Assembly (NCBI GenBank): GCA_913054135.1
Contig: CAJXJK010000012.1
Location: forward strand, 1-64,000
Direction of reading: 5' to 3'
Length of the DNA: 64,000 bases
From: an uncultured Flavobacteriales bacterium
Lineage (GTDB): Bacteria > Bacteroidota > Bacteroidia > Flavobacteriales_D > Crocinitomicaceae
The notes below the pieces were generated by a model that was not told the DNA's origin, made no database searches, and was given only the letters and a program-made list of their open reading frames with translations. Shown here piece by piece: positions 1 through 7,478 of this stretch (the stretch's first letter is position 1; each line of letters starts with the position of its first letter). The position numbers were made by a program, and so were the translations under genes.

Positions 1-24
1 GCCGCACCATTAAAATGATGCGGC
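1..24 (-). terminator. Stem-loop after cysN, probable terminator (cut by window edge)
   Basis: An inverted repeat with 11-base arms (1-11 and 14-24, one mismatch) starts 20 bases after the cysN stop codon. Any T-tract for minus-strand transcription would lie before base 1, so this is only part of a terminator. It suggests that the cys operon ends with cysN. Confidence 0.6.
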
Positions 25-44
25 TCTCAAAATTATGATTTGAT

Positions 45-1286
45 TTATTCCTTAAATCCTACGCCGACCGTAGCATTTGATTGTTCGTCAATCAAAACGA
101 AATAGCCATTCTTTTTATTGATGGCGTAATCATCCAAATATATTGGAGAAGCACTCTTTAAATCAATCTCACTAATTGAGTTCACTGACACATTTTCAGG
201 TAATGCTTCAAAAGCTAGCGAATCAAAATCTAATTGACTTTTTACGGCCGCTACTTTCACCGCTACTTTTGAAGATCCGTATTGCAAAATATACTTCTTT
301 GCGGGCACCAAATCTTCTTTACCTAACCAGCAAATCTTAGACTTAATAGATTTTAAACCAGTGAACTTCTCTGGTTGTAAACTCAACAAATCTCCTCTTG
401 AAATATCGATATCGTCCTCAAGTTCTAAAGTGACAGAATCTCCTGAATTCGCCTTTAATAGTGGGTTTTCATATTTATGAATGGCCTTGATCTTCGAAGT
501 TTGATCAGAAGATAAAACCGCAATCTCATCTCCTACCTTCACAGAACCTGAAACGACCTTACCTGCATAACCTCTGAAATCATGAAAGTCATCAGATTGA
601 GGACGGATGACATATTGAACGTTAAATCTAAAAGCATTATCATCTTCTAAAATCTTCACATTCTCTAAATAATCTAACAAAGTACTGCCGGTATACCAAC
701 TCATCTCTTGTGACTTTGAAGCTACGTTATCTCCGACCTTAGCTGAAACCGGAACAAAAGATAAGTCCCTATTGGTGAGATTAAACTTCGTTTCAAGAAC
801 TTTAAGCTCCTTTTTAATTTCGTTGAAGCGCTCTTCAGAGTAATCAACCAAATCCATCTTATTTATTACGAAAACAATGTTCTTGATCTCCATCAATGAA
901 GCTATGAACAAATGTCTTTTTGTCTGCTCAATAATCCCATTTCTAGCATCTATCAAGATCATGAATACTGAAGCATTTGATGCGCCGGTAATCATGTTTC
1001 GCGTGTATTCAACGTGTCCAGGACTGTCAGCAACAATGTACTTTCTGTTTGGAGTGTTAAAATAAATGTGCGCCACATCAATGGTTATCCCCTGCTCTCT
1101 TTCAGCAGTTAAGCCGTCTGTGATTAGAGATAAATCCATTTCGTTTAAACCTCTCTGTTCTGAAATTGATTTAATGTTTTCAATCTTATCTTTTGATAAC
1201 GATTGCGTGTCATAAAGCAGCCTGCCGATTAATGTACTTTTGCCATCATCTACGCTTCCTGCTGTTGAAATTCTTAAAATATTCAT
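45..1286 (-). CDS. cysN: Sulfate adenylyltransferase subunit 1 (GTPase subunit)
   Basis: Regulatory GTPase of ATP sulfurylase. With CysD it couples GTP hydrolysis to formation of adenosine 5'-phosphosulfate (APS) from sulfate and ATP in the cytoplasm. The 413-residue product has a translation-factor-type G domain: P-loop GSVDDGKS (residues 10-17), DSPGH (87-91) and NKMD (142-145), followed by EF-Tu-like beta-barrel domains. The length fits CysN alone; there is no C-terminal APS kinase (CysC) domain as in CysNC fusions. It lies 10 bp after cysD and is the last gene of the DUF2061-cysH-cysD-cysN run. Confidence 0.97.
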   Translation of the reverse strand: MNILRISTAGSVDDGKSTLIGRLLYDTQSLSKDKIENIKSISEQRGLNEMDLSLITDGLTAEREQGITIDVAHIYFNTPNRKYIVADSPGHVEYTRNMITGASNASVFMILIDARNGIIEQTKRHLFIASLMEIKNIVFVINKMDLVDYSEERFNEIKKELKVLETKFNLTNRDLSFVPVSAKVGDNVASKSQEMSWYTGSTLLDYLENVKILEDDNAFRFNVQYVIRPQSDDFHDFRGYAGKVVSGSVKVGDEIAVLSSDQTSKIKAIHKYENPLLKANSGDSVTLELEDDIDISRGDLLSLQPEKFTGLKSIKSKICWLGKEDLVPAKKYILQYGSSKVAVKVAAVKSQLDFDSLAFEALPENVSVNSISEIDLKSASPIYLDDYAINKKNGYFVLIDEQSNATVGVGFKE

Positions 1287-1296
1287 GTCTTACTAA

Positions 1297-2187
1297 TTAA
1301 AAATAACCTACTTCTTTTCTTTTCTCCATTGCTGCTTCTGATCTCTTGTCGTCAATTCGTGCTCCTCTTTCAGAAATCTCTGCCGCAACAATTTCTTCAA
1401 TTACTGTGTCGATATCTGCTGCCTCTGACTTAACAGCTGCCGTACAAGTCATGTCTCCAACTGTTCTGAATCTGACAGTGTCTTCAAAAACTATCTCAGT
1501 TGGAAGTTTATTGATGAAATCAGAATCTGACCATATCATGCCATCTCGCAAAAAGACGTTTCTTTTGTGTGCATAATAAACTGATGGAATCTGAATTTCT
1601 TCTCGTTTGATGTAATTCCAAACATCAAGTTCAGTCCAATTTGAAATTGGAAAAGCTCTGATATTTTCACCTTGATCTATGTTACCGTTCAAGATGTCAA
1701 ATAATTCAGGTCGTTGATTTTTAGCATTCCATTGTCCAAAATCATCTCTTACTGAGAACACTCTTTCTTTAGCTCTCGCTTTCTCTTCATCTCTTCTGGC
1801 TCCTCCAATACAAGCATTGAATCCATGTTTTTCTATTCCACCTAAAAGAGATACTGTTTGCAAAGCATTTCTGCTCGCATATTTACCCGTCTCTTCTTGG
1901 ACTAGTTTTGCATCTATGGCGTCTTGAACATGCTCAACATATAAGTTAAGCCCGTATTTTTTCACCAATTCATCTCTAAATGTGATGGTCTCAGGAAAAT
2001 TATGTCCTGTATCAACATGCATTAAAGGAAAAGGAACTGCCGCGGGATAAAAGGCTTTAATTGCCAAATGCACCAACACAATAGAGTCTTTTCCTCCTGA
2101 AAACAGTAATACTGGTTTATCAAATTGAGCCGCCACTTCTCTCATTATATAAATGGCTTCATTTTCTAATTCATCTAAGTAATTCAT
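1297..2187 (-). CDS. cysD: Sulfate adenylyltransferase subunit 2
   Basis: Catalytic subunit of ATP sulfurylase, a PP-loop ATP pyrophosphatase-fold enzyme that adenylates sulfate to APS. The PP-loop SGGKDS is at residues 30-35, and the C-terminal part holds a typical CysD TCTAAVKSEA segment. I chose the ATG at 2187, giving 296 aa starting MNYLDELENEA as in the family. A longer reading frame from 2217 would run into cysH. The gap to the cysH stop is 11 bp and to cysN 10 bp, so the three genes are probably cotranscribed. Confidence 0.96.
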   Translation of the reverse strand: MNYLDELENEAIYIMREVAAQFDKPVLLFSGGKDSIVLVHLAIKAFYPAAVPFPLMHVDTGHNFPETITFRDELVKKYGLNLYVEHVQDAIDAKLVQEETGKYASRNALQTVSLLGGIEKHGFNACIGGARRDEEKARAKERVFSVRDDFGQWNAKNQRPELFDILNGNIDQGENIRAFPISNWTELDVWNYIKREEIQIPSVYYAHKRNVFLRDGMIWSDSDFINKLPTEIVFEDTVRFRTVGDMTCTAAVKSEAADIDTVIEEIVAAEISERGARIDDKRSEAAMEKRKEVGYF

Positions 2188-2198
2188 ACTTATCTTTT

Positions 2199-2825
2199 TT
2201 AGGTGTGTAATCCGCACTCTCTATTTTCAAGTGCTTTTGTTGGATCATAATATTTAAATTCATTAGGCAAATTATGTGCTGCCAGATACACGTCAAGTTC
2301 TTCATCACTGAAATGATAGAAAGGGCTTACCTTGATTATTCCATCAGCTCCTGAACTAACAATATCAAGATTGTCTCTATGAGCTGTTTGTCCTTTTCTC
2401 AAATTGGTAAACCAAACCTTTGGTCTGTGCTTTGCCATTGCTCTACCAAATGGTTCTAATTTCACCTGTTGAGTAAAGAGTTTATGTTCATCAGAGTCAA
2501 CTCCAGGAATTCCCATCACACTGTCTCTATGAGCTACAGATTGAACCGGAACGAATAAATCTACATTGAGATTCAATTCCTTAATCAAGTCATTAGCATG
2601 TTTGTAGGTGTTGGGTGTATTGTAGCCCGTATCACACCAGATTACATCTAAATCTGACTTCACCTGTGTACATGCATGTAAAATTGCCGCTTCATAGGGT
2701 CGGAAATTAGTCGTAACAACCGCTTTTAATCCTAAATTAATTGCCCAACTCACTATCTCTTTCGGACTCTTTGATCTCAATTCCAAATTAATATCTGTGA
2801 AGGTTTCTAATTGTATCTCACTCAT
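2199..2825 (-). CDS. cysH: Phosphoadenylyl-/adenylyl-sulfate reductase (CysH family)
   Basis: Thioredoxin-dependent reductase that converts activated sulfate (PAPS or APS) to sulfite. The 208-aa product from the ATG at 2825 has the PP-loop fold, the segment WCDTGYNTPNTYK (about 63-75) and the C-terminal catalytic motif ECGLHT. The paired CC...CxxC cysteines that hold the 4Fe-4S cluster of assimilatory APS reductases are absent, which formally points to the PAPS type. No APS kinase is visible in this window, so the substrate is left open. It starts 1 bp after the DUF2061 gene. Confidence 0.92.
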   Translation of the reverse strand: MSEIQLETFTDINLELRSKSPKEIVSWAINLGLKAVVTTNFRPYEAAILHACTQVKSDLDVIWCDTGYNTPNTYKHANDLIKELNLNVDLFVPVQSVAHRDSVMGIPGVDSDEHKLFTQQVKLEPFGRAMAKHRPKVWFTNLRKGQTAHRDNLDIVSSGADGIIKVSPFYHFSDEELDVYLAAHNLPNEFKYYDPTKALENRECGLHT

Positions 2826-2826
2826 T

Positions 2827-3057
2827 CTAAATAAATTTATTCCATACTCTTTCATGTAGATAATACAACACCATTTTGGTGAAGACTTCTACCGATCCAA
2901 TTGAAAGTGCCATTGATACTTCTCCTGTTAGGATGTATGCAATGAGCATAGTATCAATTGTACCCACGATTCTCCAACTAATAGTCTTCATAAGGCTTTT
3001 AGCACTAGAGTCTCCTCGCCTGACTCCTCTTTTATGTACAAATTGATCTAAGAACAT
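2827..3057 (-). CDS. DUF2061 small membrane protein
   Basis: A 76-aa protein matching the DUF2061 pattern: a basic N-terminus, then SWRIVGTIDT followed by hydrophobic stretches (about residues 28-50 and 52-68) and a C-terminal HERVWNKF-type end. Members are small predicted inner-membrane proteins of unknown function, often next to sulfate assimilation genes. Here it is the first gene of the cys operon, 1 bp before cysH, with its own promoter and candidate operator upstream. Confidence 0.85.
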   Translation of the reverse strand: MFLDQFVHKRGVRRGDSSAKSLMKTISWRIVGTIDTMLIAYILTGEVSMALSIGSVEVFTKMVLYYLHERVWNKFI

Positions 3058-3071
3058 TTCAATTTTTTCGT

Positions 3072-3079
3072 CAAATGTA
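3072..3079 (-). promoter_or_regulatory. TAnnTTTG promoter core of the DUF2061-cysHDN operon
   Basis: On the minus strand this reads TACATTTG, an exact match to the Bacteroidota -7 core TAnnTTTG, 14 nt before the DUF2061 ATG. No clear TTTG -33 element is present; an inverted repeat occupies that position. Confidence 0.65.
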
Positions 3080-3083
3080 CACT

Positions 3084-3106
3084 TAATCTACAGATCTAGT
3101 AGATTA
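3084..3106. promoter_or_regulatory. Inverted repeat, candidate operator of the cys operon
   Basis: Perfect 8-bp arms TAATCTAC (3084-3091) and GTAGATTA (3099-3106) flank AGATCTA, which itself contains the palindrome AGATCT. The site covers the -33 region of the cys promoter and lies 15 bp after the stop codon of the Rrf2 gene. The adjacent Rrf2 protein is the obvious candidate binder, but this is inferred from position only. Confidence 0.6.
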
Positions 3107-3121
3107 TTATAGAAAAAATTT

Positions 3122-3541
3122 TTAAGCTTCTGCTTTTAGGATATCCGCAAGGGTCTTTTTCGCTACGATTTTAAGCGTTTCATCACGAACTTCAATCATG
3201 ATTTTATTTAGGCCGCAAGTTGTTTCGTCAACACATTCGTCGCAAGGCTCATAATAGTTAAGAGAAACGCATGGAAGTAAGGCTATTGGACCATTAAACA
3301 TTCTTATCACATCAGCCAATTCAACATCAGCAGGATCTTTCAAAAGATAATATCCACCACCTTTACCCATTTTACTGGTTAAAATTCCGGCTTTCTTCAA
3401 ATCTAACAGAATTGATTCTAGAAATTTCTTTGGGACTTTCGTTTTATCAGCAACTTCTGAAATAAGAATAGGAGTCTTCTCTTCTTGCTTACCTAAGTAA
3501 GTAAGGGCGTGAAAGGCATATTTGGTCTTTTTTGACAGCAT
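3122..3541 (-). CDS. Rrf2 family transcriptional regulator with Cys cluster
   Basis: A 139-aa Rrf2-type winged-helix regulator (the IscR/CymR/NsrR superfamily). The N-terminal helix-turn-helix covers about residues 1-70, with the typical GKGGGYYLLKDP wing at 59-70. Cysteines at 91, 100, 103 and 109 form a C-x8-C-x2-C-x5-C cluster that could hold an iron-sulfur cluster, as in redox-sensing members. It lies directly upstream of, and in the same direction as, the sulfate assimilation operon, so control of sulfur metabolism is likely. It has its own TAnnTTTG element 8 nt before the ATG. Confidence 0.9.
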   Translation of the reverse strand: MLSKKTKYAFHALTYLGKQEEKTPILISEVADKTKVPKKFLESILLDLKKAGILTSKMGKGGGYYLLKDPADVELADVIRMFNGPIALLPCVSLNYYEPCDECVDETTCGLNKIMIEVRDETLKIVAKKTLADILKAEA

Positions 3542-3549
3542 CTTGGGCT

Positions 3550-3557
3550 CAAATTTA
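3550..3557 (-). promoter_or_regulatory. TAnnTTTG promoter core of the Rrf2 gene
   Basis: Minus strand TAAATTTG, 8 nt before the ATG at 3541, lying in the short gap after the GNAT gene. Transcription from it would give a nearly leaderless message. Confidence 0.55.
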
Positions 3558-3558
3558 A

Positions 3559-3987
3559 CTATATTAAATTTTTAACAAAGTGAAATCCTTTTATTTCGTA
3601 ACCTAAATTGTAATAGAACTTGTGCGAACGTGGATTCTCTACGTAGGAATTTAGCTCTGAAGCCTCAATGTTTTCAGCCTTTGCATAGTCAAATATCCAG
3701 TCAAACAATTGGTTTCCTATTCCTTTATTTTTGTATTCATCTAAGATGATAACGTGATCAGCCTCAATACTTCTTCCGCAATAATGTCGGGTCATATACC
3801 AGAGACCACAAATACCTATTAACTTTTCGCCTTCAAACACCCCAAGGCATTTATAATTTTGACTTGCCATTTCTTTAATCCGTTCTTCAAGTAACTTCTC
3901 AGGCGTTTTGGTGTTTATAAGACGCATCAAGGGCAGAATAAGGGTTATGTTTTCAGATTCAATAAATTTGAATTCAATTTTTGGCAT
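3559..3987 (-). CDS. GNAT family N-acetyltransferase
   Basis: A 142-aa single-domain GNAT acyltransferase. It shows the acetyl-CoA binding segment DEYKNKGIGNQLFDW (an R/Q-x-x-G-x-G/A variant, about residues 88-102) and a late beta-strand region with NPRSHKFYYNLGY, where the FYxxxGF-like signature is clear. The substrate cannot be told from sequence. It is upstream of the Rrf2 gene on the same strand with a 17-bp gap, which may be partial cotranscription. Confidence 0.88.
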   Translation of the reverse strand: MPKIEFKFIESENITLILPLMRLINTKTPEKLLEERIKEMASQNYKCLGVFEGEKLIGICGLWYMTRHYCGRSIEADHVIILDEYKNKGIGNQLFDWIFDYAKAENIEASELNSYVENPRSHKFYYNLGYEIKGFHFVKNLI

Positions 3988-4172
3988 GATTTTATTTGCT
4001 TAGTTGTGTTTTAAATATAGAAATATCCTGTCTTAATAATTAGGATTTCTGCCTTAAATTACATATACTTATAGGGCAAGGATTTAATGATGGTTGATAG
4101 CGTTCAACCAACCAAGAAGTGATTTTTAACGTCTATATATAAGAGAACCAAACAATTAAAATGAAATAGCAG

Positions 4173-5042
4173 ATGAGACAACTAAAAATTACAAAACAGG
4201 TCACTAACAGAGAAACAGCATCATTAGACAAATATTTACAAGAAATTGGAAAGGTTGATTTGATCACCGCAGAGGAAGAAGTTGCTCTGGCCAAAAGAAT
4301 CAAAGAAGGCGATATGGATGCCTTAGACAGACTGACCAAAGCAAATTTGAGATTTGTTGTTTCAGTATCCAAACAATATCAAAATCAAGGTTTATCATTG
4401 CCTGATTTAATTAATGAAGGAAACTTAGGATTGATCAAAGCAGCTCAACGTTTTGACGAAACACGTGGTTTCAAATTCATCTCATACGCAGTTTGGTGGA
4501 TTAGACAATCAATTTTACAAGCACTAGCTGAACAAGCTAGAATAGTAAGATTGCCACTAAATAAAATCGGAATCATTAATAAGGTAAACAAGGCCTTTGC
4601 AAAACTTGAACAAGACTTAGGAAGAACTCCTACCATTGATGAGCTAGCAGAAGTGCTTGAGGTTTCAGAAAATGATGTTAAGGCTTCAATTGCAAATACG
4701 GGAAGACATGTATCTATGGATGCACCCCTTAAAGAAGGAGATGACGGATCTTCAAGCATGTATGACGTTCTTCAAAACCCTGAAAGCAACAATCCTGAAA
4801 AAGACTTGATTGCAGAATCTCTCAGAAGCGAAATAGAGCGTTCTCTTAGCACGCTTAAAATGCGTGAGGCAGATGTAATTAGATTATATTTTGGACTTGG
4901 AGCAACACCACCAATGACATTAGCTGAAATCGGCTTACGTTTTGATTTGACAAGAGAACGTGTTAGACAAATTAAAGAAAAGGGTATCCGAAAGCTTAAG
5001 AACACATCAAGAAGTAAGATGCTAAGGGCTTATTTAGGTTAA
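4173..5042 (+). CDS. rpoD: Primary-type RNA polymerase sigma factor (RpoD/SigA)
   Basis: Sigma-70 factor of 289 aa, the compact primary sigma type of Bacteroidota that lacks region 1.1. Region 1.2 ([16 protein letters not shown]), region 2 with [20 protein letters not shown] and [15 protein letters not shown], region 3, and region 4 with the helix-turn-helix [20 protein letters not shown] are all present. It is the best candidate for the sigma that reads the TAnnTTTG promoters seen across this window. Its end overlaps the convergent ABC transporter gene by 9 bp. Confidence 0.95.
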   Translation: MRQLKITKQVTNRETASLDKYLQEIGKVDLITAEEEVALAKRIKEGDMDALDRLTKANLRFVVSVSKQYQNQGLSLPDLINEGNLGLIKAAQRFDETRGFKFISYAVWWIRQSILQALAEQARIVRLPLNKIGIINKVNKAFAKLEQDLGRTPTIDELAEVLEVSENDVKASIANTGRHVSMDAPLKEGDDGSSSMYDVLQNPESNNPEKDLIAESLRSEIERSLSTLKMREADVIRLYFGLGATPPMTLAEIGLRFDLTRERVRQIKEKGIRKLKNTSRSKMLRAYLG

Positions 5043-6833
5043 TTGAATGTTATTCAATTTGAAATAAACACCTTCTTTATTGGCAATAAGGTCATCATGT
5101 TTACCTTGTTCAACCACTTTACCACCTTCCAAAACTAAAATTGTATCAGCATTTTTAATGGTTGACAATCTGTGCGCTATTACGAAAGAAGTACGTCCTT
5201 GCATTAATTTTTCAAGAGCCTCTTGAACTAAATGTTCTGACTCTGCATCTAATGCTGATGTAGCTTCATCTAAAATCAAGATTTTCGGATCTTTAAGGAC
5301 TGCCCTAGCAATTGCAATTCTTTGCTTTTGCCCTCCTGACAACTGAATTCCCCTATCACCAACTGTTGTTTCCATCCCATCAGGGAATCCATTAATAAAC
5401 TCTAAAGCGTTAGCTTTTGCTGCAGCATCTTGAATTTGCTCTTCAGTAGCATTTACATTTCCGTACAATATATTCTCTCTAATAGTTCCTCCAAAAAGCA
5501 TTACTTCTTGAGGTACAATGGCCATTTGATCTCTCAAAGAAGACTTAGAAATATCTGAGATATTCTTGTTATCAAACAAGATTTTCCCTTTATCAATTGA
5601 GTAGAAGTTGAACAATAAAGAAGAAATAGTTGATTTTCCTGCTCCCGAGCTTCCAACAAGAGCAATGGTTTGGCCTGCCTCACATTTAAAAGACACCTCA
5701 TTAAGAACTTCAATTTCTTTTCTTTGAGGATAAGAAAATGAGACCCCCTCAAAAATCACTTCACCATTTAATTTAGTTACATTTTCTCCATCTGGTGACT
5801 CTACTTCTTCTTCTAGAAGATCCATCAGATGTTCAGTAGAACCAATTGCTTGTTGAAGTTTAGCATATAGATCAGGAATAGCAGCAAAAGACATTCCTAG
5901 AAAGATGGTGAACAATATGAAGGATGTAAATTCAGCCAGGTTAATTAATCCAGCCTCCTGCATTCCTTTAGCTTTCCAAATAACAAAAGAGATTCCACCA
6001 AACATGCAGAAAATTATGAAGGACACAAATAAGCCTCTCATAATACCTCTTCTCAAATTGATTTTCATTACAGATTTGATATTCTTGTCATATCTGTTGA
6101 TCTCATAAGATTCATTCGTAAAGGCTTTGACATTGATGATTCCTGAAAGAACTTCAACCAAAATAGAGTTTGATTTGGCAGATGCATCCTGTGCATTCTT
6201 TGAAAGCTTCTTGATATAACGCCCAAAGGTAATAGCGACAATTGCTAAAACAGGAACAACGGCAAGCATCCATAAGGCAAGCTCCCAAGAAATGGATAAA
6301 ATCCAGATGAGCGCAACTGTTATGGTCACGAACTGCCTAAAGAATTCAGCAATTGTCGTGTTTAAAGTTTCTTGTATAAGGTTGATATCTGTAGCTATTC
6401 TAGAAGTTAGCTCACCAACTTTGTTTCGGTTAAAAAAATCAATAGGGTAGCCTACCATGCGTGAGAAAGCAGTTTTCTTCACATCTCTCAATGTTTTTTC
6501 GGTAACAGTATTAAAGATTACGATTCTAAAAAATGAAAAAAGAGCTTGTAAAGCAAAAACAATGAGCATCACCAAAATGATGACATTAATGTTAGTCATA
6601 TCTACATTCGGAATATCTACCAAAGGATCATCTCCCTTTTCAGCACCTAAGAGCTGCCCCATTAGAGCAGGAAACATCATAGAAATAAGACTAGACCCAA
6701 CGAGAAATAGCCATCCAATGAGATAAATCCCTCTGTATGGACGCATATACGCGAAAATTCTTCGTGCTTTCTTGTAAGAATCTTTTGACAATTCTACTTT
6801 ATCTTTTTTATCTTTTCTACCGAATTTAGCCAT
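5034..6833 (-). CDS. ABC transporter half-transporter (MsbA/exporter type)
   Basis: Exporter-type ABC protein of 599 aa with a transmembrane domain (about residues 30-330) fused to a nucleotide-binding domain. Walker [10 protein letters not shown] (about 390), signature LSGGQ (about 496) and Walker [13 protein letters not shown] (about 520) are intact, so it is probably active as a homodimer. Lipid or multidrug export is the usual role; the substrate is not evident. I chose the ATG at 6833 ([12 protein letters not shown]); it lies 9 nt after a TAnnTTTG element. The gene converges on rpoD and the two share 9 bp. Confidence 0.93.
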   Translation of the reverse strand: MAKFGRKDKKDKVELSKDSYKKARRIFAYMRPYRGIYLIGWLFLVGSSLISMMFPALMGQLLGAEKGDDPLVDIPNVDMTNINVIILVMLIVFALQALFSFFRIVIFNTVTEKTLRDVKKTAFSRMVGYPIDFFNRNKVGELTSRIATDINLIQETLNTTIAEFFRQFVTITVALIWILSISWELALWMLAVVPVLAIVAITFGRYIKKLSKNAQDASAKSNSILVEVLSGIINVKAFTNESYEINRYDKNIKSVMKINLRRGIMRGLFVSFIIFCMFGGISFVIWKAKGMQEAGLINLAEFTSFILFTIFLGMSFAAIPDLYAKLQQAIGSTEHLMDLLEEEVESPDGENVTKLNGEVIFEGVSFSYPQRKEIEVLNEVSFKCEAGQTIALVGSSGAGKSTISSLLFNFYSIDKGKILFDNKNISDISKSSLRDQMAIVPQEVMLFGGTIRENILYGNVNATEEQIQDAAAKANALEFINGFPDGMETTVGDRGIQLSGGQKQRIAIARAVLKDPKILILDEATSALDAESEHLVQEALEKLMQGRTSFVIAHRLSTIKNADTILVLEGGKVVEQGKHDDLIANKEGVYFKLNNIQLT

Positions 6834-6842
6834 GAATGAGTG

Positions 6843-6850
6843 CAAATGTA
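6843..6850 (-). promoter_or_regulatory. TAnnTTTG promoter core of the ABC transporter gene
   Basis: Minus strand TACATTTG, 9 nt before the ATG at 6833. It supports the ATG start over an upstream TTG in the same frame. Confidence 0.55.
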
Positions 6851-6913
6851 GCCACATCAATAAGACTAATTGTCACAATAATTCCATATTTTTGAAAATT
6901 CAGGCACCAAATG

Positions 6914-6943
6914 TTTGTATAAAGTTTAATTGTTGTATCTTTG
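6914..6943 (+). promoter_or_regulatory. Promoter of rpmH, full -33/-7 pair
   Basis: TTTG (6914-6917), 18 bp, then TATCTTTG (6936-6943). This is the best full match in the window to the Bacteroidota consensus TTTG ... TAnnTTTG. It leaves a leader of about 45-50 nt before rpmH. Confidence 0.75.
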
Positions 6944-6996
6944 CACTCCCTTTTAGGGCAATTTTGAAAGATAGATTACAATAAATAATATTAGCA

Positions 6997-7164
6997 ATGA
7001 GTAAGCAAAAGAGGACGTTTCAACCATCATTAAGAAAGAGAAGAAACAAACACGGATTCAGATCTAGAATGGCTTCTAAGAATGGTAGAGCTGTTTTAAA
7101 CAGAAGAAGAAAGAAAGGAAGAAAGAAAGTTTCTGTATCTTCTGAAAGAATGGCTAAGAGATAA
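6997..7164 (+). CDS. rpmH: 50S ribosomal protein L34
   Basis: A 55-codon gene. The product begins [20 protein letters not shown] and continues with [22 protein letters not shown], the diagnostic L34 sequence, very rich in Arg and Lys. It is a structural protein of the large ribosomal subunit. It has its own full promoter (6914-6943) and terminator (7191-7222), so it appears monocistronic. The usual neighbours rnpA and dnaA are not in this window. Confidence 0.97.
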   Translation: MSKQKRTFQPSLRKRRNKHGFRSRMASKNGRAVLNRRRKKGRKKVSVSSERMAKR

Positions 7165-7190
7165 TTCTCTTACTCTTAATAAAGATATTA

Positions 7191-7222
7191 AGCCTGTTCA
7201 CTATGTGAGCAGGCTTTTTTTT
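7191..7222 (+). terminator. Rho-independent terminator of rpmH
   Basis: Arms AGCCTGTTCAC and GTGAGCAGGCT (one G-T pair) around a short loop, followed by a run of eight T. Confidence 0.9.
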
Positions 7223-7426
7223 GTCCCTGAGCATGAATTCTAACTTAATACTTGCGGAGAGCATTGCAAGCCAATGAAACTACCTTAGAATTGGCTTAAG
7301 AGCTTAAGAAGTTCATAAAATGAATAATAAGTCTCTCTATTTACTTGGCGTCTTTATTACCACCGTAGTTTAAGACCAACTCTAAATCAGAAATCAACCG
7401 AAGACTACCCAGTAAAAAAACAGTGC

Positions 7427-7463
7427 AAAAAAAAAGCCCTCACTATTGTGAAGGCTTTTTTTT
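7427..7463 (-). terminator. Terminator of the DUF1566-type gene, bidirectional form
   Basis: Arms AAAGCCCTCAC and GTGAAGGCTTT (one mismatch), flanked by an A-run on the left and a T-run on the right. It ends 15 bp after the stop codon of the minus-strand gene and could also stop plus-strand transcription. Confidence 0.85.
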
Positions 7464-7478
7464 ATAAAATCTTTTTTT

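Larger units (their letters stand above)
7165..7478. other. Intergenic region between rpmH and the DUF1566-type gene
   Basis: This 314-bp gap holds the rpmH terminator (7191-7222) and a terminator facing the minus-strand gene (7427-7463). I see no credible gene or RNA in the 200 bp between them. Confidence 0.6.

Noticed and set aside
4160-4168. Tiny ATGAAATAG frame before rpoD as a regulatory leader peptide
   Set aside because: Only two codons before a stop, and with no further support it is probably chance.
5034-5042. The 9-bp overlap of rpoD and the ABC gene as a frameshift sign
   Set aside because: Both C-termini are family-like and each stop codon is clear. It is an ordinary convergent overlap.
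6834-6996. A small RNA or riboswitch in the gap before rpmH
   Set aside because: The gap is explained by two divergent promoters and a short AT-rich leader; no stable stem-loop was seen.
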